The notes under the pieces were generated by a model. That model was not told where the DNA came from, ran no database searches, and was given only the letters and a program-made list of their open reading frames with translations. Source: Arthrobacter sp. AQ5-06 (GTDB lineage: Bacteria; Actinomycetota; Actinomycetes; Actinomycetales; Micrococcaceae). From it: a stretch of DNA of 64,000 nucleotides. Positions 43,599 through 52,510 of this stretch are shown piece by piece. A program made the position numbers and the translations under genes. The stretch is from assembly GCF_003287955.1 (NCBI RefSeq), contig NZ_QMKP01000001.1:1-64000 (forward strand), given 5' to 3'. The stretch's first letter is position 1, and the number at the start of each line of letters is the position of its first letter.

Positions 43599-44337
43599 GC
43601 AGGCTTCCGTCGATCGGCTGGTTGGGCCCACGGCAGCAGGGGTCCCCGGGCGAGCTTGCGAGCTGGGGGAGCTGCTGGGGATCGTAGCCCAGCTGCGGGA
43701 GCACTGCCCCTGGATGGGCGCCCTCACCCACGCGTCGCTGGTGGAGTACCTCCTGGAGGAGGCCTTCGAGGTCGCCGAGACCATCGAGACCGGTGCGGAT
43801 GACGCCGAGCTCCGCGGCGAACTGGGCGATGTGCTGCTTCAGGTGGTGCTGCACGCCCGGCTCGCTGAGGAGCGCGGCACCTTCACGTTCGACGACGTCG
43901 CACGCGGGCTGAGTGCCAAGATGGTCCGCCGCAATCCCCATGTCTTCCGGCCCGACGGCACGCTGCAGGACAGCTTCCCTGCCTCGGTGGCGGAGATTGT
44001 CCGGAAGTGGGACGCCGTGAAGACTGCGGAACGTCCGGAGCGAACGGGGCCCTATGAAGGGATCCCGGACGCCCTGCCGGCCCTGGCGAAGGCGCAGAAG
44101 TTCCTCGACCGGGCCGAGCGCGCCGGATCTCGCTCCCCAACCGCTCCCTATCCTCGCAAGCTCGGCCAGGGAACCCTGCGGTCGTGGGCCCAGGCTCGAT
44201 CACCGGGGGCATTCGAAACGGAGGAGGAGCTCGGCGACCTGCTGCTCGCCGTCGTCGGCTCTGCACGTGCCAGGGGGTTCGACGCCGAACGTGCCCTGCG
44301 GGGCGCCATCCGGCGGCAGTTCGCGTCACCATCATGA
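43591..44337 (+). CDS. mazG: MazG nucleotide pyrophosphohydrolase with two repeat-derived insertions
   Basis: MazG (248 aa here) hydrolyses nucleoside triphosphates. The core is LREHCPWMGALTHASLVEYL, EEAFEVAETIE and ELGDVLLQVVLHA, with the metal-binding EExxE...D pattern. Residues 12-30 (GPTAAGVPGRACELGELLG) interrupt DRLV/IVAQLREH, and about 180-206 interrupt the junction before AFETEEELGDLLLAVV. Both lie on copies of one palindromic repeat and are in frame. The start is TTG at 43591, overlapping the add stop by 8 bp; no other start exists before the core. Confidence 0.9.
   Translation: MAEQASVDRLVGPTAAGVPGRACELGELLGIVAQLREHCPWMGALTHASLVEYLLEEAFEVAETIETGADDAELRGELGDVLLQVVLHARLAEERGTFTFDDVARGLSAKMVRRNPHVFRPDGTLQDSFPASVAEIVRKWDAVKTAERPERTGPYEGIPDALPALAKAQKFLDRAERAGSRSPTAPYPRKLGQGTLRSWAQARSPGAFETEEELGDLLLAVVGSARARGFDAERALRGAIRRQFASPS
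43622..43672 (-). repeat. Dispersed palindromic repeat, copy C (inside mazG)
   Basis: The copy reads on the minus strand: GCTCCCCCAGCTCGCAAGCT, then CGCCCGGGGACCCCTGC, then CGTGGGCCC. It matches copy A (24952) and copy B (44143). The interruption of the MazG N-terminus spans 43624-43680, exactly 57 bp or 19 codons. Confidence 0.8.
44143..44193 (+). repeat. Dispersed palindromic repeat, copy B (inside mazG)
   Basis: The copy reads GCTCCCTATCCTCGCAAGCT, then CGGCCAGGGAACCCTGCGG, then TCGTGGGCCCAG. It is in inverse orientation to copy C 0.5 kb upstream in the same gene. It encodes APYPRKLGQGTLRSWAQ in MazG. Confidence 0.8.
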
Positions 44338-45748
<1,411 letters not shown>

Positions 45749-45766
45749 TAGCCGCGCAAACCTCTG

Positions 45767-45811
45767 ACCGGTGGCTATGGTTGAAAGACCATAGCCACCG
45801 GTTTTTGTTTT
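45767..45811 (+). terminator. Rho-independent terminator of eno
   Basis: Perfect 15-bp arms (45767-45781 and 45788-45802) surround a 6-nt loop, followed by TTTTTGTTTT. It is the clearest intrinsic terminator in the window. Confidence 0.95.
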
Positions 45812-45883
45812 AGCTGGCATTTTTCGAGCCGGCATCAAGCGCAGAGTTGCGGCCAGAGGCAGGCCGCACGTTTCAGGAGTGTC

Positions 45884-46549
45884 ATGGCTACCCGCCGTCC
45901 CAAAGTTCCCAAGGCCGCTTCGAGGCATCAGGCCACAACGGACCCAGCCACGGAAGCCGGCGGCGTCATCCGCGCGGATTTTGGCGGAACAGCCGGCAGC
46001 ACAAAGGGCGGGACCAAGGGCAAAACCGGCCCCGTGTTCAGCGCCGGAACGTCCACATCGGACACCAGGCCTCCGGCCACCGAAGGGCCGGGGAGCGGGC
46101 ACAGCGTGCAGGCCGCAGGCAAGTCGCCGAAACCTGGCCCAGCGCCGGATGACACCCAGCCCGTACCTGCCAAGGCGTTCTCCGGCCGCATGCTGGCACT
46201 GGCGGTGGTCATGATTGCCATCACAATCATGCTGGCACCCACCGTGAAGATCTTCTTCGACAAACGCGCCGAACTCGACGCCCTCAGTGCCGATATTGCC
46301 GCGCGCCAGGCCGAGCAGGACGGCCTGCGGCAGCAGATCTCGCGGTGGCAGGATCCGAACTACGTGAAACAGCAGGCTCGCGACCGCATTAACATGGTTA
46401 TGCCGGGTGAATCCGGCTACTGGGTCTTCGGCAGCGATCTGCCGGCCGGAACAAGCAGTAGCCTGACCGCCACAGCAGCACAAGACCCCGCCGACCTGCC
46501 GTGGGTGGATTCCCTGTGGGAGTCCATCAGGCGTGCGGCCACAGACTGA
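45884..46549 (+). CDS. Septum formation initiator family protein (FtsB/DivIC-like)
   Basis: Residues 1-98 are a long polar, disordered N-terminus rich in Gly, Pro, Thr and Lys; one transmembrane segment follows (about 101-122) and then a coiled coil (FFDKRAELDALSADIAARQ onward) ending near DPNYVKQQARDRINMVMPGE. This is the DivIC/FtsB layout of the divisome. Its place after eno matches other actinobacteria. The final 17 bp overlap the DUF501 frame from GTG 46533. Confidence 0.9.
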   Translation: MATRRPKVPKAASRHQATTDPATEAGGVIRADFGGTAGSTKGGTKGKTGPVFSAGTSTSDTRPPATEGPGSGHSVQAAGKSPKPGPAPDDTQPVPAKAFSGRMLALAVVMIAITIMLAPTVKIFFDKRAELDALSADIAARQAEQDGLRQQISRWQDPNYVKQQARDRINMVMPGESGYWVFGSDLPAGTSSSLTATAAQDPADLPWVDSLWESIRRAATD

Positions 46550-46577
46550 ACAGCTAGAGGAAGGATGGCCCGCGCCA

Positions 46578-47249
46578 GTGGAAGAGAACACGGCGACTGC
46601 GCCGGAGAAGTCCCGCCAGCCATCAGCACATGATCTTGAAGTACTCAGCAGGCAGTTGGGACGGCCGGTGCGCGATGTGGTGGAAATCCCGGCGCGCTGC
46701 GTCTGTGGCAACCCCCTCGTCGCCGCCACGGCGCCGCGGCTGAGCAACGGGACACCGTTTCCCACCACGTTCTATCTGACGCACCCCGTCATCACTTCGG
46801 CGGTTTCCCGGCTGGAAGCTGCCGGGCTGATGAACGACATGAATGAACGCCTGACGGCTGATGAGCCGCTCGCTGCCGCCTGCCGTGCGGCGCACGAGGA
46901 CTATCTCGGAGCCCGCGCGGCCATTGGCGAACGTTGCGGCATCGGCGCTGTCCCGGAGATTGACGGCATCTCCGCCGGCGGCATGCCCACCCGGGTCAAA
47001 TGCCTCCATGTCCTGGTGGGCCACTCCCTCGCGGCAGGGCCCGGCGTGAATCCGCTGGGGGATGAGGCCATTGCCGGCATCAGCGAATGGTGGACCGCGG
47101 ACCGCTGCTATTGCGACGGCGCCTGGGACACCGCGGGGGAGGCCCCGTCGAAGGATCTCAGCCGCCACGGACCCCAGGGCCTGCCGGAGATCGTGGGCCG
47201 GCCCGCGCCGGTCCGCAAGACCGCAGGCACTGACGGGGCAGGGGTATGA
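46578..47249 (+). CDS. DUF501 domain-containing protein
   Basis: The 223-residue protein starts by my choice at GTG 46578, behind GAGGAAGGA; GTG 46533 would add 15 residues. The DUF501 region (about 30-190) includes VCGNPLVAATAPRL, PTTFYLTHP and CLHVLVGHSLAAGPG. The function is unknown. It sits between the divisome protein and ppx and shares a 4-bp ATGA overlap with ppx, so they are translated together. Confidence 0.85.
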   Translation: MEENTATAPEKSRQPSAHDLEVLSRQLGRPVRDVVEIPARCVCGNPLVAATAPRLSNGTPFPTTFYLTHPVITSAVSRLEAAGLMNDMNERLTADEPLAAACRAAHEDYLGARAAIGERCGIGAVPEIDGISAGGMPTRVKCLHVLVGHSLAAGPGVNPLGDEAIAGISEWWTADRCYCDGAWDTAGEAPSKDLSRHGPQGLPEIVGRPAPVRKTAGTDGAGV

Positions 47250-48193
47250 CCCGCGTCGCCGCCATCGACTGCGGCACGAACTCGCTCCGCCTGCTCATCG
47301 CCGACATCGACCGCAGCAACGGGACAGCGAAGCTCACCGACGTGGTCCGGGAAATGCGGGTTGTCCGGCTGGGCCAGGGCGTGGATGCCACGGGCGAACT
47401 GGCCCCCGAGGCGCTGGCGCGCACCTTCGCGGCCACAGCGGATTACGCGGCAATGATCCGCGAGCACGGCGCGGAGTCCATCCGTTTCGTGGCAACGTCG
47501 GCCAGCCGGGACGCGCGCAACCGCCAGGTCTTTGTGGACGGGATCCGGGACCTGCTGGGCGTTGAGCCTGAGATTATCTCGGGCGACGAAGAAGCTGCCC
47601 TGTCCTTCGCCGGAGCCAGCAGCGTCCTGCCCATCCTTGACGGGGAGCAGGTGCTGGTGGTTGACCTCGGCGGCGGAAGCACGGAGTTTGTCCTCGGTAC
47701 CGCTGGCGGTGTCACGGCCGCCAAGTCCGTGGATGTCGGCTGCGTCCGACTGACCGAACGGCACCTGCAGGACGATCCGCCCACGGCGGAGCAGATCGCC
47801 GCCGCGGAAGCCGACGTCGACGCCGCCATCACCCTGGCGGGGCTGGACGTTCCGCTGGACCGCGCCACCGCCGTCGTCGGGGTGGCCGGCTCGATCACCA
47901 CCATCACCGCCCATGCCCTGCGGCTTCCGCAGTATTCACCGGAGGCGATCCACGGGACGGAGTTGCCCATCGGCACCATCACCGAAGCCGCCACCGACCT
48001 CCTCCACATGACCAGGGGCGAACGTGCCGAACTGGCGTACATGCACCCCGGCCGCGTCGACGTTATGGGCGCCGGCGGGCTGGTGTGGCGGCGCATCCTC
48101 GAACGCCTGAATGAACTCACCGCGGGCCGGATCGTGACGGCCACGGCCAGCGAACACGATATTCTTGACGGAATTGCCCTGAGCCTCCACTAA
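47246..48193 (+). CDS. ppx: Ppx/GppA family exopolyphosphatase
   Basis: This 315-residue ASKHA-fold enzyme shows the phosphate-binding AAIDCGTNSLRLLIA, SGDEEAALSFAGA and LVVDLGGGSTEF. It has the short one-domain length of actinobacterial Ppx proteins. It releases phosphate from polyphosphate or hydrolyses pppGpp. Start overlaps the DUF501 stop. Confidence 0.93.
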   Translation: MTRVAAIDCGTNSLRLLIADIDRSNGTAKLTDVVREMRVVRLGQGVDATGELAPEALARTFAATADYAAMIREHGAESIRFVATSASRDARNRQVFVDGIRDLLGVEPEIISGDEEAALSFAGASSVLPILDGEQVLVVDLGGGSTEFVLGTAGGVTAAKSVDVGCVRLTERHLQDDPPTAEQIAAAEADVDAAITLAGLDVPLDRATAVVGVAGSITTITAHALRLPQYSPEAIHGTELPIGTITEAATDLLHMTRGERAELAYMHPGRVDVMGAGGLVWRRILERLNELTAGRIVTATASEHDILDGIALSLH

Positions 48194-48228
48194 CCTGGCC
48201 ATCAGCCAAACCAAGCATGGGAACCCAC

Positions 48229-49605
48229 ATGACCAGAGCAACCGCACGGTTCCACCGGGCCGCGTCAGCGCTCCTGGCGATGACCCTAGCAGGCGTCGGC
48301 CTGGCCGCCGGACTGGCCCTGGCGCCTGCGGCCAGGGCCGACGCTGAAAGGGACAAACAGTACTGGCTTGGCGAATCCGGAATTACGAAGGCCTGGGAAG
48401 TTTCCAAGGGCGCCGGTGTCAAGATCGCGGTGATCGACAGCGGCGTGGATGCCCAGCACCCTGACCTGAAGGGAGCAATCACCGGAGGCTTCGACGCGTC
48501 CGGGGCTGGCAGCCCCAACGGACAGAAGAGCCTGGGGGTCAAGCCGGAACACGGGACCCTGGTAGCCACCATACTGGCCGGTCGCGGACACCAGCCGGCC
48601 GGCGCCACCGCCTCGCCCAGTCCCGGCCCCGGTTCTGCCAGCGGACCGGACGGCATGATTGGCGTGGCTCCTGAAGCTGAGATCCTGTCCGTTTCAACGT
48701 GGCTCGGATCGGCCAACCCCGCGGGCAAGAGCGATCAGGACCAGATTCCGGCCGCCGTCCGTTGGGCCGTGGACAACGGGGCCAAAGTCATCAACATTTC
48801 ACTGGGCAGCGCCACGCCCCAGTGGCCGCAGAGCTGGGATGCTGCCTTCCTCTATGCCGAACAGAAGGATGTGGTGATCGTGGCCGCCGCCGGAAACCGG
48901 GTGGGCGGCAACCTCCAGGTCGGCGCGCCCGCCACCATCCCCGGCGTCCTCACTGTCGCGGGTCTGGACCGCAAGGGCACAGCGAGCGTCGACTCGTCCT
49001 CCCAGGGGATCAGCATAGGCGTGGCGGCCCCGGCTGAAAACCTGCTGGGCGGGCTGCCCGGCGGCGGCTACGCAGAATGGGCGGGAACGTCCGGAGCTGC
49101 CCCGATCGTTTCCGGTGTGGCCGCACTCATCCGTTCCAAGTGGCCGGAGATGAGCGCCAAGCAGGTCATCAACCGGATCGTCAGCACGGCCAAGGACGCC
49201 GGTCCTGCCGGAAAAGACCCGCTGTACGGCTTTGGCGTGCTGAACGCCGAGGCTGCCCTGAAGGACTCCGTCCCGGAAGCCGCTGCCAACCCGCTCGGCT
49301 CCATTTCGGACTGGATCCGGGTGCACCGCCGCGGAAACCTTGGTGCGCCGGCACCGGTGCCCACTGACGAAGTGGCAAGTGCCGTTCCCACGCTGCCCGA
49401 GCCCACCGTGCCCGCGGCGAAGGCGCCCTCACAGCGTGACAGTGCCGTTGGCGCCGCCGTCGTGATCGGCTCAGTGGCCCTCTTTGTGGTGATCATCGCG
49501 GCAGCTGTCCTCCAGTTGCGCCGGGCGGCCCGAAACCCGGGAACGGCGCGCGAGGAACCCGATACCGGTGCGTTTCAAACCGTTGATTCAGGAGGCAAAA
49601 CGTAG
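48229..49605 (+). CDS. Membrane-anchored S8 (subtilisin-like, mycosin-type) serine peptidase
   Basis: The protein has a signal peptide ending near ARADAERD, the Asp in VIDSGVDAQHPDL, His in EHGTLVATILAG and Ser in GTSGAAPIVSGVA, then a Pro-rich linker and a single C-terminal helix (GAAVVIGSVALFVVIIAAAV) with a basic tail. This is the mycosin (MycP) layout, but no type VII secretion genes are nearby. I chose ATG 48229, preceded by GGGAACC; ATG 48217 adds four residues. Confidence 0.88.
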   Translation: MTRATARFHRAASALLAMTLAGVGLAAGLALAPAARADAERDKQYWLGESGITKAWEVSKGAGVKIAVIDSGVDAQHPDLKGAITGGFDASGAGSPNGQKSLGVKPEHGTLVATILAGRGHQPAGATASPSPGPGSASGPDGMIGVAPEAEILSVSTWLGSANPAGKSDQDQIPAAVRWAVDNGAKVINISLGSATPQWPQSWDAAFLYAEQKDVVIVAAAGNRVGGNLQVGAPATIPGVLTVAGLDRKGTASVDSSSQGISIGVAAPAENLLGGLPGGGYAEWAGTSGAAPIVSGVAALIRSKWPEMSAKQVINRIVSTAKDAGPAGKDPLYGFGVLNAEAALKDSVPEAAANPLGSISDWIRVHRRGNLGAPAPVPTDEVASAVPTLPEPTVPAAKAPSQRDSAVGAAVVIGSVALFVVIIAAAVLQLRRAARNPGTAREEPDTGAFQTVDSGGKT

Positions 49606-49625
49606 TTAGTGAAGATTTTCACAAA
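49606..49625. promoter_or_regulatory. Rex-type redox operator upstream of ndh
   Basis: TTAGTGAAGATTTTCACAAA forms a dyad of 8-nt arms (TTAGTGAA, TTCACAAA) with one mismatch and a GATT spacer, close to the Rex consensus TGTGAA-N4-TTCACA. It lies just after the protease stop, overlapping where the -35 of ndh must be. A TATCCT -10 box (49632-49637) is 6 nt from the ATG. Rex binds such sites when NADH is low. Confidence 0.65.
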
Positions 49626-49643
49626 CTGTTGTATCCTTAAATC

Positions 49644-51143
49644 ATGGCAACCACCCCAGAGCTCCAGGACCGTCCCAGGGTACTCGTCGTCGGCGGCGGG
49701 TACGTCGGCCTGTACGTAGCACTCAAACTGCAGAAGAAGATCGCGAATGCCGGTGGCATCGTCACCCTCGTGGATCCACTGCCCTACATGACTTACCAGC
49801 CCTTCCTGCCCGAAGTGGCGGGCGGCAACATCGAGGCCCGCCACGCAGTGGTCTCCCACCGCCAGCACCTGAAGCAGACTGAACTCATCCAGGGCAGCGT
49901 CACCTCGATCGACCACGCCAACCGCACCGCCGTTGTGGCACCCGCGGCCGGCGGAGAGCACATCGAGATCCCCTACTTCGACATCGTGGTGGCCGCAGGC
50001 GCCATCACCCGCACATTCCCCATCAAAGGCCTGGCGGACAAGGGCATCGGCCTGAAGACCATCGAAGAGGCTGTGGCCCTTCGCAACAAGGTGCTGGAGC
50101 GTCTCGAAGCCGCGTCCACCATCGCGGACCCCGCAGCCCGCGCCAAGGCACTGACATTCGTGGTTGTCGGTGGCGGCTTCGCCGGCATCGAGTGCATCAC
50201 CGAAATGGAAGACCTCGCCCGCGCCGCGGTCAAGAACAACCCCCGTATCCGCCAGGAAGAAGTACGCTTCGTCCTGGTTGAAGCCATGGGCCGCATCATG
50301 CCCGAGGTCACGGCACCGCAGGCCGAATGGGTTGTGGAGCACCTCCGCAGCCGCGGCATCGAGGTCCTGCTGAACACCTCGCTGGACAGCGCTGAGGGCT
50401 CCCTGAAGCTCATCAACCTCCCGGACAAGTCCCTCGCCCAGGAATTCGAAGCCGATACGCTCGTCTGGACTGCCGGCGTGCAGGCCAACCCGATGATCCG
50501 CTCCTCCGACTTCCCGCTGGAACCGCGCGGCCGCGTCCGCGTTCTGCCGGACCTCCGCATCGCCGGCGATGAAGGCATCATCGACAACGCCTGGGCCGCC
50601 GGCGACATCGCCGCCGTGCCGGACCTAACGGGCAGCGGCCTGCCGGACGGCACGTGCGTCCCGAACGCCCAGCACGCATTGCGCCAGGCCAAGCGCCTCG
50701 CCAAGAACCTGTGGGCTTCGCGCTGGGACAAGCCGCTGAAGGACTACAAGCACAAGAACCTGGGTGCTGTGGCCGGCTTCGGCGAGTGGAAGGGTGTTGC
50801 CAACATCAGCCTCGTGGGCCGCATCGGCCTCAAGGGCCCGCTTGCCTGGCTGGCACACCGTGGCTACCACGGCATGGCCATGCCCACCATGGAGCGCAAG
50901 GTCCGCGTCATCATGGGTTGGATCCTCGCGTTCTTTATGGGCCGCGATACCACGCAGCTGATCGACCTTGATAACCCGCGCGGCGCCTTCGTGGCCGCTG
51001 CAACACCGGCTCCCAAGCCGGCAGCGTCCGCTCCTGCCCCGGCCGCCAGCACGCCGGAGGCATCCGCCGGAGCGGCACAGCCTCGGTCCGCGGAGGCCAC
51101 CAGTGTGGACCCCAAGCAGACGGTCACCGCGGACGCCAAATAA
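49644..51143 (+). CDS. ndh: Type II NADH dehydrogenase
   Basis: The 499-residue flavoprotein has VLVVGGGYVGLYVA for FAD and FVVVGGGFAGIECIT for NADH, with PYMTYQPFLPEVAGG, the TVWTAGVQANP-like LVWTAGVQANPMI and AAGDIAAVPDL. It passes electrons from NADH to quinone without proton pumping. The C-terminus has a membrane-associated stretch then an Ala/Pro-rich tail of about 45 residues. A Rex-type box in its promoter fits regulation by the NADH/NAD ratio. Confidence 0.94.
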   Translation: MATTPELQDRPRVLVVGGGYVGLYVALKLQKKIANAGGIVTLVDPLPYMTYQPFLPEVAGGNIEARHAVVSHRQHLKQTELIQGSVTSIDHANRTAVVAPAAGGEHIEIPYFDIVVAAGAITRTFPIKGLADKGIGLKTIEEAVALRNKVLERLEAASTIADPAARAKALTFVVVGGGFAGIECITEMEDLARAAVKNNPRIRQEEVRFVLVEAMGRIMPEVTAPQAEWVVEHLRSRGIEVLLNTSLDSAEGSLKLINLPDKSLAQEFEADTLVWTAGVQANPMIRSSDFPLEPRGRVRVLPDLRIAGDEGIIDNAWAAGDIAAVPDLTGSGLPDGTCVPNAQHALRQAKRLAKNLWASRWDKPLKDYKHKNLGAVAGFGEWKGVANISLVGRIGLKGPLAWLAHRGYHGMAMPTMERKVRVIMGWILAFFMGRDTTQLIDLDNPRGAFVAAATPAPKPAASAPAPAASTPEASAGAAQPRSAEATSVDPKQTVTADAK

Positions 51144-51176
51144 CGCTGGCATCCTGATAGCGTTTGTAACGCCCGA

Positions 51177-51211
51177 CGGCGGCTGTCCCCTTGAGGGGAT
51201 GGTCGCCGTTT
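51177..51211 (+). terminator. Terminator of ndh
   Basis: Arms 51177-51190 and 51195-51208 (core TCCCC-TTGA-GGGGA, two mismatches further out) are followed by TTTT. Confidence 0.75.
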
Positions 51212-51248
51212 TGCGTATCCCGCCGGCTGTCCCTTCTAGACTGGCACC

Positions 51249-52193
51249 ATGACTGGCGAAAAGAACCTCCAGGCCCTGCTGGCAACACTGAGTCCGGTAC
51301 TGCGGGCGGGAGAGTACGTCTACGTCCTGTGGCCGCATGGCAGGCCCCTTGAGCCGGGAATTGAGGCTGCCGTGCGTGAGGCCGAGGGCCTGACGGTGGT
51401 CCTGCCCCGGGAAAGGGCAGACAGTCTGGGGCTGCACTACGACTTTGTGGCCGCGTGGATCACCCTGGAGGTGCACTCTGCACTGGAAGCTGTTGGCCTG
51501 ACCGCCGCCGTCGGGAAAGCCTTGACCGATGCCAGGATCAGCTGCAACGTGCTGGCCGGCTTCCACCATGACCACCTGCTGGTGCCGGTGGCGGACGCGC
51601 CACGCGCCGTTGAAGCCGTCGCTGAGCTGTCAGCCGCAAGCCGGCACCTGCCGCGGCCCGAGCTGCTGCTCCGGAACGAGACGTCTGCGGACAGGGACAA
51701 GATCCTCGCGTTGACGGCCGATGCGTTCGCGGTCTCCCCGGTCACAGGCCTGCCGGTGGACGGGGAGCCCGAGGAGGTAGAAGTGCTCCGCCGGCTCTTC
51801 GAATGCGAGGACTACCTGCCAGAGTTCAGCGTGGTGGCGGTGCTGGACGACGAAATAGTCGGCCATGTGATCAGCACACGGGGCCGGGTGGGCGACTACG
51901 GGTTGCTGGGGCTCGGGCCCATCGGTGTGGCACCCAGGCTGCAGCGCCATGGGATCGGCAGCGCTCTCATGAATGACACCATCGCCCGGGCCAACGCAGC
52001 GGGGGAGGGCGGGATTGCATTGCTGGGCAGCACCGAATACTACCCGCGCTTCGGCTTTGTCCCGGCCGCGTCCTTCGGCGTCCTGCCGCCCGACGAAGCC
52101 TGGGGTGACCACTTCCAGCTGCTCCCGCTGGCAGTCTGGCCCGGCGGGGTCCACGGGACGTTCCGGTACGCCGGACCGCTTGCGGGCGAATGA
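51249..52193 (+). CDS. ACT-domain/GNAT acetyltransferase fusion
   Basis: Residues 1-130 form an ACT-like module (YVYVLWPHGRPL, AWITLEVHSALEAVGLTAAV, CNVLAGFHHDHLLVP) like stand-alone ACT_7 proteins. Residues about 140-310 form a GNAT domain with the acetyl-CoA motif GPIGVAPRLQRHGIGSAL and the YYPRFGFVPA segment. The ACT part may bind an amino acid that controls acetylation. A TAGACT -10 box (51237-51242) lies 6 nt before the ATG (leaderless). Confidence 0.82.
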   Translation: MTGEKNLQALLATLSPVLRAGEYVYVLWPHGRPLEPGIEAAVREAEGLTVVLPRERADSLGLHYDFVAAWITLEVHSALEAVGLTAAVGKALTDARISCNVLAGFHHDHLLVPVADAPRAVEAVAELSAASRHLPRPELLLRNETSADRDKILALTADAFAVSPVTGLPVDGEPEEVEVLRRLFECEDYLPEFSVVAVLDDEIVGHVISTRGRVGDYGLLGLGPIGVAPRLQRHGIGSALMNDTIARANAAGEGGIALLGSTEYYPRFGFVPAASFGVLPPDEAWGDHFQLLPLAVWPGGVHGTFRYAGPLAGE

Positions 52194-52213
52194 CGGGATA
52201 CCATAGACCGGGC

Positions 52214-52287
52214 GCCCCAGTAGCCCAATTGGCAGAGGCAGCGGACTTAAAATCCGCGTGTTGTGGGTTCGAGTCCCACCTGGGGTA
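52214..52287 (+). tRNA. tRNA-Leu (UAA) with short, class I-like variable loop
   Basis: The 74-nt cloverleaf has acceptor GCCCCAG/CTGGGGT (first pair G-U), a short D-arm, anticodon stem GCGGA/TCCGC with loop CTTAAAA (anticodon TAA) and T-arm GTGGG-TTCGAGT-CCCAC. The variable region is only 5 nt (GTGTT), whereas leucine tRNAs normally have a long arm. The discriminator is A and no CCA is encoded. It would read UUA, rare in this genome. Confidence 0.85.
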
Positions 52288-52510
52288 CAAATTTTCTTCC
52301 GCGGCGCCCTCTTGTGGCCTGCCATGCGTCCCGAACGACCTCGAAACGGAGCCTCGCCTCCGTTGATTCCGAATATGCAACGACTGTTATAAGGATGTGA
52401 CCTCAGTCACTTATATCCTCCGCAGATTTGCATTAGCTTGAAGTTAAATCAGGAACACCTGATCATCCGCGTCAAAGGCCGTTCGCACCTTTCGATCCAG
52501 GAGATTGTCA
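52288..52510 (+). other. livK upstream region
   Basis: This gap separates the tRNA from livK. It is locally AT-rich near 52430-52460. It contains the CRP-like site at 52396-52411 and the AGGAGA Shine-Dalgarno (52499-52504). The livK promoter must lie here. Confidence 0.5.
52396..52411. promoter_or_regulatory. CRP/GlxR-like site upstream of livK
   Basis: TGTGACCTCAGTCACT matches the consensus TGTGA-N6-TCACA at 9 of 10 fixed positions and includes a perfect GTGAC/GTCAC dyad. A second such site lies before livH at 58145. Confidence 0.6.

Noticed and set aside
43591..43680. mazG start after the N-terminal insertion
   Set aside because: No ATG, GTG or TTG lies between the insertion and the conserved LREHCPW, so the repeat-derived codons must be translated.
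49606..49625. CRP/FNR site at ndh
   Set aside because: The spacer is 4 nt and the arms are GTGAA/TTCAC, which fits Rex better than TGTGA-N6-TCACA or TTGAT-N4-ATCAA.
52214..52287. The tRNA as an integration site
   Set aside because: No integrase gene or duplicated tRNA 3' end is present within the window.
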